Shown here: positions 11,501 through 21,424 of the stretch, piece after piece
Numbering within the stretch: the stretch's first letter is position 1
How the letters are laid out: the number at the start of each line of letters is the position of its first letter
NCBI GenBank assembly: GCA_032622095.1
Contig: CP136066.1
Coordinates: forward strand, 6,721,784-6,785,783
Reading direction: 5' to 3'
DNA: 64,000 bases
Origin: Siphonodentalium dalli
Taxonomy: Eukaryota > Mollusca > Scaphopoda > Gadilida > Siphonodentaliidae
Program-made: the position numbers and the translations under genes
Notes under the pieces: generated by a model
What the model saw: only the letters and a program-made list of their open reading frames with translations
Told to the model about the DNA's origin: nothing
Database searches by the model: none

Positions 11501-13123
11501 ATTTATATATATAGACCAGCTTACGATTATAACCCGTTATGATTTATATAGACCAGCGTACGATTATAACCCGTTATGATTTATATAGACCAGATTACGA
11601 TTATAACCCGTTATGATTTATGTTGACCAGCTTACGATTATAACCCGTTATGATTTATATATATAGACCAGCTTACGATTATAACCCGTTATGATTTATA
11701 TAGACCAGCTTACGATTATAACCCGTTATGATTTATATAGACCAGCTTACGATTATAACCCGTTATGATTTATATATATAGACCAGCTTACGATTATAAC
11801 CCGTTATGATTTATATAGACCAGCGTACGATTATAACCCGTTATGATTTATATAGACCAGCTTACGATTATAACCCGTTATGATTTATATAGACCAGCTT
11901 ACGATTATAACCGTTATGATTTATATAGACCAGCTTACGATTATAACCCGTTATGATTTATATAGACCAGCTTACAATTATAACCCGTTATGATTTATGT
12001 AGACCAGCTTACGATTATAACCCGTTATGATTTATATAGACCAGCTTACGATTATAACCCGTCATGATTTATGTAGACCAGCTTACGATTATAACCCGTT
12101 ATGATTTATATAGACCAGCTTACGATTATAACCCGTCATGATTTATGTAGACCAGCTTACGATTATAACCCGTTATGATTTATATAGACCAGCTTACGAT
12201 TATAACCCGTTATGATTTATATAGACCAGCTTACGATTATAACCCGTTATGATTTATATAGACCAGCTTACGATTATAACCCGTTATGATTTATATAGAC
12301 AAGCTTACGATTATAACCCGTTATGATTTATATAGACCAGCTTACGATTATAACCCGTTATGATTTATATAGACCAGCTTACGATTATAACCCGTTATGA
12401 TTTATATAGACCAGCGTACGATTATAACCCGTTGTGATTTATATAGACCAGCTTACGATTATAACCCGTTATGATTTATATAGACCAGCTTACGATTATA
12501 ACCCGTTATGATTTATATAGACCAGCTTACTATTATAACCCGTTATTATTTATATAGACCAGCTTACGACTATAACCCGTTATGATTTATATAGACCAGC
12601 TTACGATTATAACCCGTTATGATTTATATATAGACCAGCTTACGATTATAACCCGTTATGATTTATATAGACCAGCTTACGATTATAACCCGTTATGATT
12701 TATATAGACCAGCTTACGATTATAACCCGTTATGATTTATATAGACCAGCTTACGATTATAACCCGTTATGATTTATATAGACCAGCTTACGATTATAAC
12801 CCGTTATGATTTATATAGACCAGCTTGTATACGATTATAACCCGTTATGTTTTATATAGACCAGCTTACTATTATAACCCGTTATGATTTATATAGACCA
12901 GCTTACGATTATAACCCGTTATGATTTATATAGACCAGCTTACGATTATAACCCGTTATGATTTATATAGACCAGCTTACGATTATAACCCGTTATGATT
13001 TATATAGACCAGCTTACGATTATAACCCGTTATGATTTATATAGACCAGCTTACGATTATAACCCGTTATGATTTATATAGACCAGCTTACGATTATAAC
13101 CCGTTATGATTTATATAGACCAG
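8559..13123 (+). repeat. 37-bp satellite, about 123 copies
   Basis: Head-to-tail units ATAACCCGTTATGATTTATA plus TAGACCAGCTTACGATT fill 4565 bp. Most monomers are identical; recurring variants are GCGTACG, CTTACTATT, CCGTTAAG, CCGTCATG, TTACATAG and TTATGTAG, plus AT or ATAT insertions in the TATATA tract. One monomer near 12828 carries TTGTATACG. The unit length is not a multiple of three and the array is non-coding. Confidence 0.98.
9841..11075 (+). repeat. Higher-order duplication of about 20 monomers in the satellite
   Basis: The ordered variant string GCGTACG, CTTACTATT, GCGTACG, TTACATAG, GTTAAGATT, TTACATAG, AAACCGTT, TTATGTAG, CCGTCATG at 9841-10320 recurs at 10581-11060. The offset is 740 bp, growing to 742 after one AT insertion, i.e. 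20 x 37. This is a segmental duplication inside the array. Confidence 0.85.
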
Positions 13124-13134
13124 TTATATATTGC

Positions 13135-13545
13135 CAAGTCGGAATTTTTTTACCCTGTGCCAATGCATTCTCTTATATATGCGAGTCGACCATAGGTCGC
13201 CTCGCATATATAAGAGAATGCATTGGCCCAACAATTTTTTATCATTTTTTTTAAATAAATGTTTCTTACAATTTTTAGGACATAAAATAAAAAACATCCA
13301 TTACCCTGCAAGGAGCCCCACACATATATAGAAGCATATAGAAGAGTGTCGTCTGCTCATGTTTGTCTGGGGCTCTGTATGGGTGAAATTATAAAATTGT
13401 TAAAGAATACAAGAAAAAATTATTAAAATTGTAAAAATTTGTTAGGCCAATGCATTCTCTTATATATGCGGGGCGACCTATAGTCGACTCGCATATATAA
13501 GAGAATGCATTGGCACAGGGTAAACAAAATCCCGACTTACGACTG
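13135..13545. mobile_element. Palindrome-pair MITE with nested fragment
   Basis: Ends are inverted: AAGTCGGAATTTTTTTACCC at the left and GGGTAAACAAAATCCCGACT at the right. Each is followed inward by a GTGCCAATGCATTCTCTTAT palindrome as in TTAA-1. The spacer holds a TTAA-3-like fragment (GAGCCCCACACATATATAG to GGGGCTCTGTATGGGTGAA, about 13303-13385). Confidence 0.75.
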
Positions 13546-13737
13546 GCTTTGATATGGCGGGTCACAAATAGGCCACAGTGGACGGCTGACCCGATCCGAC
13601 TATAAACATAGTTGTCTTCGCAGTCTTCCACAATGCATGCAGATAATACCACACACTTTGCTGCAGATAATAATGTACACCCACCTGGCTATAAACTAGA
13701 ATGAATGATGTAAAGAGTGTGTCATATAATTCACGTG
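13545..13737 (-). repeat. Repeat pair member, inverted relative to 4733-4925
   Basis: Carries GGACGGCTGACCCGATCC, ATAGTTGTCTTCGCAGTC, TACACCCACCTGGCTATAAA and AAGAGTGTGTCATATAA, the reverse complement of the block near 4733. Both copies lie next to a palindrome pair. Confidence 0.75.
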
Positions 13738-14498
13738 GACTTGATTTCTGCTATGCCATATCTAGCATTCTTTTATACTGCCCCCATAACATTCGTGATT
13801 CATGCAGTGTCATAAATTTCAGACCCACATATCAGTATGTCAGTATATGTCAGTATGACTCTGAGTTTATCTTTACACAGACTGAATATGATTCGTAACA
13901 ATACAGAGCGTTACTTCTTTTTGTCCTAATGTGGTAATTTTAAGTAAAGAGCGTTTGTTTTACTTTTGACTTATCTGGACGGCTGACAGATTATAATACT
14001 TTTATGAGTATTTTCAGATATGATGGCCAACTCTGGTCTCTCTATTGAAACAAATACGAAACAGCTTTAGACTTATATGCCACTCAAGTTAAAAGAGGAA
14101 TACTGGTGGATTTGTGTGACCTTTAGTCGTGCTAAATCTAAAATAGAAAACTAGACAGCCACAATTCCGTAACACAACTCATTTATATGTACTAGTATAC
14201 GTTATAATGTTAAGGGCTTTAATAGTCTGTGATCGAAATTCTTATGTAGTCCCCAGAGAAAGCGATTGTCAGTTAATCGAATTTCCGTAAATTTATATAA
14301 CCTCCTAAGTGTGTATAAGACCGTCTCGGCCTTGTACCAACCTTAGCTTTCACATCTATTGGATACCGATAGCTCTCATCATAGAAACACAGTAGGCCTA
14401 CAACCTTTGCATTTACCTTTAAAATTACATGCTCTGTAAATTCCTCATAAATCAGGAGAACCCCCATTAAGAGTGAACGTGATAAACTATTATTGAGC
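13738..14498. other. Gene-free stretch
   Basis: No gene, structured RNA or known repeat seen. The minus-strand frame at 14273-14500 shows no recognisable domain. Confidence 0.4.
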
Positions 14499-14838
14499 AC
14501 AGTGTAGCTGAAGGGGTCACTCTCACCAAAAAAAGTGCCGAAGGGTACACAGGGTTTGAAAATGTGCTGAAGGGTACACAGGGTTTGTGATCGACACGAA
14601 CACCATTATATAAATTGTGTTTATGAAAGTCTGGCGCCCATTAGCAGTTTGTTTTCAGTACATTTTAATATTGATTGGAACGTAAACAATTATTCTCTGA
14701 CAGAAATCATGGCAGATACGAAGACTGAATGTCCTTTATAATGACATTCCAAACCCTGTGTACCCTTCAGCACATTTTTAAAATCCTGTGTACCCTTCAG
14801 CACTTTTTTTGGTGAGAGTGACCCATTCAGCCACAGTG
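14499..14838. mobile_element. MITE with 85-bp inverted ends
   Basis: Left end CAGTGTAGCTGAAGGGGTCA then CTCTCACCAAAAAAAGTG; right end TTTTTTTGGTGAGAGTGACC then CATTCAGCCACAGTG. Inside each arm GAAGGGTACACAGGGTTT occurs twice about 28 bp apart. The start CAGTG with long inverted arms suggests a hAT-like MITE, but no clear 8-bp duplication was found. Interior non-coding. Confidence 0.75.
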
Positions 14839-15596
14839 TATGCTAATACAATATTCTGTTGTTAAATTTCCTGGTATTGAAATATGTCGATAAATATACT
14901 TGAACGACCTTTATACGAGCATATATAACATGCCCCAAAAAGACGCAATGAATGCATCAATATACAACTTTGAACACGATGTTTGGATCCCAAACAAAAA
15001 CAAACAACAATTTGCACGACGTTGACCCGAAAAGAGTGTTCCGTGTTAGTCTATTCCTGCATATGGTAGAAATAAAGAGCGTTTGTTTCACTCACTTTTG
15101 TACATGTATATGCAAAAAATTTAAAACAGCTGGAAAAATTGCTGTGTCAATCTGCTGTGTCAATGGAAAGATTTTTCAGATCATATGAAGCCAGTTTATC
15201 AACATTTCGTGTACAAATTTATCAACATATCGTGTAGCTCCTTCCAAATTACGCGTAGACCTAATTTGGAAGCTCGAATAAGCTATGTAACGTCCGTTTA
15301 AGGGTTAAAAAATTGTTTTAAATTAAATTAAATTTTATAAATTAAGTTTTGTCATAGTTTCTGTGTATTTATCTTTTCTCAGGTGTGTTTCTAGATAAGT
15401 TTTAAACTTCAGAACACCACCTTTCTGAATACTATTATAAAATTATAAATACAAAATCAAGATGAACGTGAACATTTAATCTTGTTAACTAACATGTTTT
15501 ATTTCATATTCCAGATTGTGTATACTCCTTCCTGTTTATTTGTTACTTTACTCAATTGCATGTATGTTGAATAAATACACGCGCAGAGCGACACGA
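14839..15596. other. Gene-free stretch
   Basis: AT-rich. Short frames (14952-15188) have no recognisable content. A local duplication TTTATCAACAT.TCGTGTA sits near 15196-15235. Confidence 0.4.
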
Positions 15597-15690
15597 GTGT
15601 ATTAATGGGTTTGTTGATACGACACGAGTGCTAGCGCAGACGGATATAACGAGAGGCGCAAGTGTCGTATCGCCAAACCCATTAACACAC
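15597..15690. repeat. Imperfect stem-loop
   Basis: GTGTATTAATGGGTTTGTTG and ATACGACAC pair with TGTCGTATCGCCAAACCCAT and TAACACAC across a 37-bp loop. Could be a short MITE or the end of a larger element. Confidence 0.6.
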
Positions 15691-16139
15691 GTCCGGCTTT
15701 GGTTCGTTATTACACACCACCCATCATAGAACCGTGAATTAAACAAAACAGACTTACAAGGTTTATCCAGGCACATGTACAGAGCTCGTTTTGTCATGTG
15801 TTCTGATACGCTTATTTTATAAGTTCGAGTGTCATGGTTGGAAGGAGCGTACGTCGTGTAACGTATATGATGGAACTTATGAACGGATTTGTAAATATGG
15901 AACAGCAGGAAGAACAATTAAGTGCGTAATAAAGAATTTGCAATGACAATGTAGTAAATAACGTACGTATGATGACTCGGACTAACTTTGTATCGTACCA
16001 CTTCCTTCTCTTTAAAGCTTCCCACAATTATTCGCTTTCTTCTCCCGTTTCATTCTCCACTTCACTAAATTCGGAAATATGGATATTATTTTGTTACACG
16101 TCCCTTTAAATGTGATGTTTACATTCCAGGAAAATACCG
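15691..16139. other. Upstream region of the PACS-like exon
   Basis: No repeat family of this window occurs here, unlike most neighbouring DNA. A minus-strand frame at 15812-16027 is not convincing. The absence of repeats fits a proximal promoter. Confidence 0.4.
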
Positions 16140-16203
16140 GACAGTTTCTTCCGGGTCAGACATTCAAGATGGAACGCGCATGCGCGATAGGGGATCGAAG
16201 ATA
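16140..16203 (+). promoter_or_regulatory. Probable TATA-less promoter of the PACS-like gene
   Basis: Immediately upstream of the ATG lie CCGGACAG and TTTCTTCCGG (ETS-type cores), TCAAGATGG (YY1-like) and GCGCATGCGC at 16176-16185 (palindromic NRF-1-type core). This trio is common at housekeeping promoters with dispersed starts. A second YY1-like ATGGCGG overlaps the start codon. CpG density is locally higher than in the flanks. Site assignments are by eye. Confidence 0.6.
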
Positions 16204-16307
16204 ATGGCGGATAAAGCCAGGAACATGGGGACGGGTGTGAAACCGGTCCCCATGAAATTATTGGCTACATGGGAAGTTGAAAAGACATCTCCAAATTGTA
16301 TACCAAG
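16204..16307 (+). CDS. PACS1/2-like: First coding exon of a PACS-family sorting protein
   Basis: The frame from ATG 16204 (context ATAATGG) encodes MADKARNMGTGVKPV followed by PMKLLATWEVEKTSPNCIPR. In vertebrate PACS1 and PACS2 the start of the conserved furin-binding region has the same pattern, PVxMNLxATWEV then SSxxCVPR, and it directly precedes the first big splice junction as I recall it. Here the exon ends at CCAAG|GTATGA, splitting the Arg codon (two bases in the exon). PACS proteins are cytosolic adaptors that bind acidic-cluster motifs and link cargo to AP-1 and coat proteins for TGN/endosome and ER-mitochondria traffic. An in-frame upstream ATG at 16180 has a poorer context and lies inside the NRF-1-like site, so 16204 is preferred. 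Exon 2 was not found. Confidence 0.75.
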
Positions 16308-16315
16308 GTATGATC
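16306..16315 (+). other. 5' splice site of the PACS-like exon
   Basis: AAG|GTATGATC with GT at 16308-16309. It coincides with the end of protein similarity. Everything to the right edge would be intron 1 unless an exon was missed; the retrotransposon and the MITEs would then be intronic. Confidence 0.65.
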
Positions 16316-16593
16316 TATCTTGCATGAGAATATCGTCCTTGTATATCCTATTTTTGTGCTGCAAGCATTGTTTACATTTGGTGTTTTCGTGAATAATCAG
16401 GATGTGCATCCACAATTGAATTTGACAGATCGGCTGTGTCAGTGTATATGCTCTTATTGAGTTATTCTTCTATGACTTGTTCTATATTTCATCCATTTTT
16501 CTATATTGTAAACACTACGTTCATGACTGAACTAATGCATACAAGTCTTCAATTTCGTTTTACCAATTTTGGGGGAGATGCACAGATTCGCCA

Positions 16594-16837
16594 CCCCCCC
16601 CCCCCCCTGACTCAATACTACTGACAATAGTCGGTAGCCGAGAGATATTAATATAGCTTAGCTTACTCAAGTTACTGTTCTATCGTGCAAGTTAAACCGG
16701 GGAGCACAACTTATTCAAGGTCTTCTAATTTAAAATATCAAGTTTGTCAGACTGAAAGGTCTCCTTCGAGATCATGTCACTGAATAAAGATCTGAATGCA
16801 AAAAGCCGAATCACCCCCCCCCCCCCCCCCCCCCCCC
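16594..16837 (+). repeat. Two poly-C runs
   Basis: Fourteen C at 16594-16607 and 24 C at 16814-16837. The second run directly precedes sequence that may be the 5' end of the retrotransposon. Confidence 0.85.
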
Positions 16838-17601
16838 GTTACAACATTTGTTCAGGTGCAGTATGGTGTCCGATCTGGCGCGGACATTAATGGCTGACCT
16901 GTGTACACGCCTCGTTGTGTGCACGTTAAAGAACTCTACTGGAGTCCCAGCGTTATAAAGGATAATCACACATAGTTAGGGAAGTGTGATTACAGTATCA
17001 CTGCCCTTGACATTTGCACTATGTTGAAATATCTTCTCAAGCAATAAACCATTGTGTATACAGATTTGTGATATATCGTTGGGAAATGATTCATACTACT
17101 ATGATTGGAATTACATGTAATGTGAATTATAACTAAGTGGGAAGTGTGATAACAGTATCACTGCCCTCAGACAACCAATTAGTTGAGACAAAATTCAATT
17201 ACATGCCACAAAGTAGAGGATAAAATTCATTTCGAAACGTTAAAAGTATATCGATACAATAAATTCCTACCGTATATTCAAATACCAATATTAGTGGAGA
17301 GGATGTCTTCAGACAAGAGATGACATAAAACATAAAACTCAAGCCTGAAGTATATAAACTCAAGTTCCACAAACATTGGGTATTGTGATTGGAGCAATTC
17401 TACAGTGATAATGCATAATGTATTCCAAGTATCTAATCTGTGTTTATAATAGGGAGGTGTGAAAACAGTATTCACTGCCCTTAGACAATTTCTTATAAAT
17501 GCAAAGTAATGGATTAACTTATGTGGAGTTAGCAACTTTACAGGAATAGGATAAATTCTTTCTTAACTTATCAATTAGTAAGTGCTAATAGGCATAAAAA
17601 C
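16838..17601 (+). repeat. 5' leader of the retrotransposon with three repeated blocks
   Basis: GGAAGTGTGATTACAGTATC followed by ACTGCCCTTGACA appears at about 16979, again as GAAGTGTGATAACAGTATCA at 17141, and as GAGGTGTGAAAACAGTATTC at 17455. The blocks are 160 and 314 bp apart with partly similar flanks. Repeated leader units in non-LTR elements often carry promoter activity; that role is inference. GTGCACGTTAAAGAACTC occurs near 16919. Confidence 0.6.
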
Positions 17602-18510
17602 ATGCCACCAAAGGATAGAAGAAACCTTCGTGGGGAGAAGGGTAAAGGAGAAAAATGGGAATGCCCATATTGTCGGCAGATGTTTGAAGATGAAGCAGAC
17701 AGCCTTCAGTGCGAAACTTGCGAAAGCTGGGTGTGCCTGAACTGTACAAGGGTTCCAAGAGCGGTGTACGATGCATTGGCAGCAGCAGGGGAATCAAGTT
17801 TCAGATGGGTGTGCAAAGTAGATGAAAAATCTCTACCAACATTGAAAGAAATAAATACAACCCTTACAAGTTTGAAATTGGACAATGAAGTAAGATTTGG
17901 TAGAATTGAACAGCAAGTCAAAGAGGTAGAGGAGAAAATGAGTGTCAAAGTAAAAGAAGAGGTGACGGGGTTAAAAGAAGACTTAGTCAAAGAAATATCA
18001 TCAGAAATAGAGAAGAAATTCCAACAACAATTTGACGACAGATACCGGGAAATGGAGGATAGAAGAAGCAGAGCGAACAATGATTGTCTTTTTGGAGTCC
18101 CTATCTCAAAAGACAAGAATCCACAAAAAAGAAAACAAGATGACAAAGACTTAGTGATGGAGATTTATAAAGAAGTCGCACCAGAAGTCACCCCGAACAT
18201 ACGGAACATCTACAGATTGGGAAAAATCAGTGAAACAAACAAGGTACCACCTCTGAAGGTAGTAATCGAAGACAGGACAGATATAAAAAAACTGCTGACA
18301 AATGCGCACAAGATCAAGGAAGCAAAAAACAAGAGCCTTCAAAACATTAGCGTGCAGAGAGATCAGACAGAAGAACAAAGAACGGAGAGAAAGAAAGTAC
18401 GGGAGGAACTAAAAGAACTAAATGAGACAGAAAAACTATACGCCATAAAGAATGGCAAGATAGTGAAAATTCAAGAAGATACAGAGACCCCCTCCCAACA
18501 AGAATTTTAA
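17602..18510 (+). CDS. Retrotransposon ORF1 protein (PHD finger, coiled coil, RRM-like)
   Basis: 302 residues. Residues 21-71 hold a PHD-like zinc finger: C21-x2-C24, C37-x2-C40, C45-x2-C48, and W69-V-C71; the usual His is a Cys and the last CxxC is incomplete. Residues about 80-155 are charged heptads typical of a coiled coil. From about 155 there is a segment starting RRSRANNDCLFGVP with NIYRLGK, PPLKVVIED and RDQTEEQRTERKKVREELK, resembling the RNA-binding RRM/C-terminal region of L1-type ORF1 proteins. It should bind element RNA and form RNP with ORF2. Stop is 7 nt before the ORF2 ATG, in a different frame, so ORF2 is probably reached by termination-reinitiation. Confidence 0.9.
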   Translation: MPPKDRRNLRGEKGKGEKWECPYCRQMFEDEADSLQCETCESWVCLNCTRVPRAVYDALAAAGESSFRWVCKVDEKSLPTLKEINTTLTSLKLDNEVRFGRIEQQVKEVEEKMSVKVKEEVTGLKEDLVKEISSEIEKKFQQQFDDRYREMEDRRSRANNDCLFGVPISKDKNPQKRKQDDKDLVMEIYKEVAPEVTPNIRNIYRLGKISETNKVPPLKVVIEDRTDIKKLLTNAHKIKEAKNKSLQNISVQRDQTEEQRTERKKVREELKELNETEKLYAIKNGKIVKIQEDTETPSQQEF

Positions 18511-18517
18511 CGCACCA

Positions 18518-21424
18518 ATGTTTTTAAATTTTAACCAGCACCTGACAGTGATGTATACCAACATCGATTCTTTTATCAATAAAAGAGCAGAGCTCGAAAC
18601 ACTAATGGAAATAAAGATGCCGGACATCTTGATTTTAACAGAGGTTAAACCCAAAAACGCGAGGAATCTCCAAATACAAGAATTTTGTATCGAAGGGTAC
18701 AATATATTCCATACACCATTAGAAAAGGGAAGAGGCACAGCCATATATGTCAAAGAGAAGCTACACGCAACCTCCATCGACAACAAATCAGATTACGAGG
18801 AATCAGTATGGTGCCAAATTAAACTGAGAGGAAATGATAGACTGTTGCTAGGAGCAATATATAGAAGTCCGAACAGCGATGGAGATAATAACTCTAAATT
18901 GAACAAAATAATGGAGGAAATGGCCAATCGGAATGAAACCCACAAACTATTCATTGGAGATTTTAATTACCCATCCATCAACTGGGAAAATAGAAGTACA
19001 GATCTAAGTTTAGAGAGTGACACATTTAAGTTCATCGAGAGTATTAACAATACAGGTCTACACCAACATGTTGAGGAAATAACACGGGTCAGAACAGGCC
19101 AAAATCCTAATTTGCTGGACCTAATACTAACAAATGAAGAGAATATGATAGATGAAATAGAATATCTCCCACCGGTGGGCAAGAGTGATCACCTTGTACT
19201 TATAACAAAATTCAGATGCTACTCGCAGGAAGAGGAGAAGAAGAAAAACGACATATTCCAATTCCATAAATTAGACACAATGGAAGTTCACGAAAAAATG
19301 ATTGAGGTGAAGTGGGAGCTTATAAATGAGATGGATGTTGATCAGGCATGGAATTTTATAAAAGAGAACATAATAAACGTAACAGAAGAAGTGACACCCA
19401 AAAGGAAGATCAAGAATAAAACCAAAAAGAAAATATGGATGACAAAAGAGGCACTATCATCTGTTAAAGAGAAACAGAAAATATGGAAGAAATACTTGAA
19501 GTACAAATCGGAAGATAACTACAAAAAGTATTTAACTTCAAGAAATAAGACAACCAAATTATGCCGAGAAGCCCACAAGAACTATGAGAAAAAAATAATT
19601 CAAAACTTCAAATCGGACCAAAAATCATTCTGGTCATACGTCAGACAGAAGACAAAAGTTAAAACCGGGATAGCAGATCTTGAAAACGAATCTGGAGAAA
19701 CAATAAGTGAAAACCAGGAGAAAGCAGAAATCCTAAACGCATTTTTTGCCAGTGTGTACACCATAGAAGACGAACCGGCGCCTGAGATGGATGGCGAAGA
19801 ATTCAACATTGAGCTCAGCGAAATTGAAGTGACCCCTAACTTAGTTGAGAAAAAGCTACTCAAGTTGGATTCATCTAAATCCCCAGGCGAGGACAATATT
19901 CACCCAGCAATATTGAGGCATGCAGCAACATCACTCAGTACCCCCCTCAGCACACTATTCAACAAAACCCTAAGGGAAGGAAAAATACCTGAGGACTGGA
20001 AAAATGCAACAGTTGTACCCATTTTCAAGAAGGGAAAAAAGAGCAACCCTGGGAATTACAGACCAGTTAGCCTGACCAGCATTATCTGTAAAGTTATGGA
20101 GAGGATCATTAGGGACGAAGTGGTTAAGCATATGGACTCCAACGACTTATTCAATAAAGAACAGCATGGGTTTCGAGCTAAAAGATCATGTGTAACACAG
20201 TTACTTGAAGTACAAGATGACTGGTTCAGAGCACTTGAGGATGAAAACAATATTGATGTAATATACCTTGACTTCAGGAAAGCCTTCGACACAGTGCCAC
20301 ATGGAAGGCTAATGAAAAAGTTATCATACTACGGAATTAAAGGAGGGGTTTACAGCTGGATTAAGGATTTTTTATCAGGAAGGAAGCAGGCAGTCAGAGT
20401 ATCTGACAAATATTCATCACAGAAAGAAGTAACTAGTGGCATCCCTCAAGGCTCAGTTCTAGGACCGATATTGTTTTTAATCTTCATCAATGACATCACC
20501 AATAATGTGAAGAGCAATGTCAAGATTTTTGCCGATGACACCAAACTGTATAGAAATGTCAATAATCAAGAAGATGCAGAAGATTTACAGCGAGACCTTG
20601 ACCAGCTATCTGACTGGTCCGACAAATGGTTATTGAGATTTAACGCAGCAAAATGCAAAGTGATGCATATAGGGAAAAGCAACTCGGGACAAAAATACAA
20701 TATCACAGAGAATGAGTCACATTACGAAATAGAGGAAACCACGGAAGAAAAGGACATAGGAGTCATCTTTAACAACAACTTGAAATTCTCAACACATATT
20801 GCAAAGAGCGTCCAAAGAGCCAATCAAAGAATAGGTATAATAAAAAGAACTTTCAGCTACATGGATGAAGAGATGCTAAAAATCCTATACAAATCTTTTG
20901 TTCGACCAGTATTAGAATACGGATCATCCATTTGGAACCCACACTATAAGAAATACAAAACCATGATAGAAAGTGTACAGAGACGAGCTACGAGAATAGT
21001 CGCAAGCTTGAGGGGCATGCAGTACGAAGAAAGGATAAGGAAACTAGGCATTCCAACACTAGAGTATAGGAGAGAACGATGTGACATGATCCAAATTTTC
21101 AAGATAATAGAAGGATATGATGAAGCTGATCTACCAATGATAATGGATAAAGAGAGTCGAACAAGAGGGCACAGTAAAAAATTAAGAAAGGAACTATTCA
21201 CTAGTACAAGGACAAGCAACAATTTTGTGGCGAGAAATATAAATTCATGGAACGGTCTAACAGATATATGCGTCTCGGCAAATACGATCAATGAATTTAA
21301 ATCAATTCTTAATGACCAATGGAGAGACAAAGAAAATAAATTCCACTACGATTTCAATGACATGCGCAACACAAATTTGAAATCAAGGACTAACGTATTA
21401 GCCACAACAAGCGAAAGCTTATAA
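18518..21424 (+). CDS. Retrotransposon ORF2 protein (AP endonuclease and reverse transcriptase)
   Basis: 968 residues, uninterrupted. Endonuclease (about 10-232): N15 in TNIDS, catalytic E42 in LTEVKP, Y115 in IYRSP, D148/N150 in GDFN, D201 in LDLILT, and S223-D224-H225. Reverse transcriptase (about 450-760): SSKSPGEDNI, NYRPVSLTS, GFRAKRSC, D585 in YLDFRKAFDTVPH, GIPQGSVLGP, and FADD at 671-674. The C-terminal domain (about 820-945) has FVRPVLEYGSSIWNPH and NSWNGL, as in CR1/L2/Jockey-like proteins. No RNase H. The protein nicks target DNA and copies the RNA in place (target-primed reverse transcription). Intact motifs suggest a young, possibly active copy. Confidence 0.95.
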   Translation: MFLNFNQHLTVMYTNIDSFINKRAELETLMEIKMPDILILTEVKPKNARNLQIQEFCIEGYNIFHTPLEKGRGTAIYVKEKLHATSIDNKSDYEESVWCQIKLRGNDRLLLGAIYRSPNSDGDNNSKLNKIMEEMANRNETHKLFIGDFNYPSINWENRSTDLSLESDTFKFIESINNTGLHQHVEEITRVRTGQNPNLLDLILTNEENMIDEIEYLPPVGKSDHLVLITKFRCYSQEEEKKKNDIFQFHKLDTMEVHEKMIEVKWELINEMDVDQAWNFIKENIINVTEEVTPKRKIKNKTKKKIWMTKEALSSVKEKQKIWKKYLKYKSEDNYKKYLTSRNKTTKLCREAHKNYEKKIIQNFKSDQKSFWSYVRQKTKVKTGIADLENESGETISENQEKAEILNAFFASVYTIEDEPAPEMDGEEFNIELSEIEVTPNLVEKKLLKLDSSKSPGEDNIHPAILRHAATSLSTPLSTLFNKTLREGKIPEDWKNATVVPIFKKGKKSNPGNYRPVSLTSIICKVMERIIRDEVVKHMDSNDLFNKEQHGFRAKRSCVTQLLEVQDDWFRALEDENNIDVIYLDFRKAFDTVPHGRLMKKLSYYGIKGGVYSWIKDFLSGRKQAVRVSDKYSSQKEVTSGIPQGSVLGPILFLIFINDITNNVKSNVKIFADDTKLYRNVNNQEDAEDLQRDLDQLSDWSDKWLLRFNAAKCKVMHIGKSNSGQKYNITENESHYEIEETTEEKDIGVIFNNNLKFSTHIAKSVQRANQRIGIIKRTFSYMDEEMLKILYKSFVRPVLEYGSSIWNPHYKKYKTMIESVQRRATRIVASLRGMQYEERIRKLGIPTLEYRRERCDMIQIFKIIEGYDEADLPMIMDKESRTRGHSKKLRKELFTSTRTSNNFVARNINSWNGLTDICVSANTINEFKSILNDQWRDKENKFHYDFNDMRNTNLKSRTNVLATTSESL

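Noticed and set aside
8559-13123. CRISPR-like array
   Set aside because: The 37-bp units are contiguous with no unique spacers; it is a eukaryotic tandem satellite.
15552-16027. Minus-strand frames of 121 and 71 codons upstream of the PACS-like exon
   Set aside because: No domain, and they overlap a stem-loop repeat and the promoter-side spacer. A divergent transcript cannot be excluded but is unsupported.
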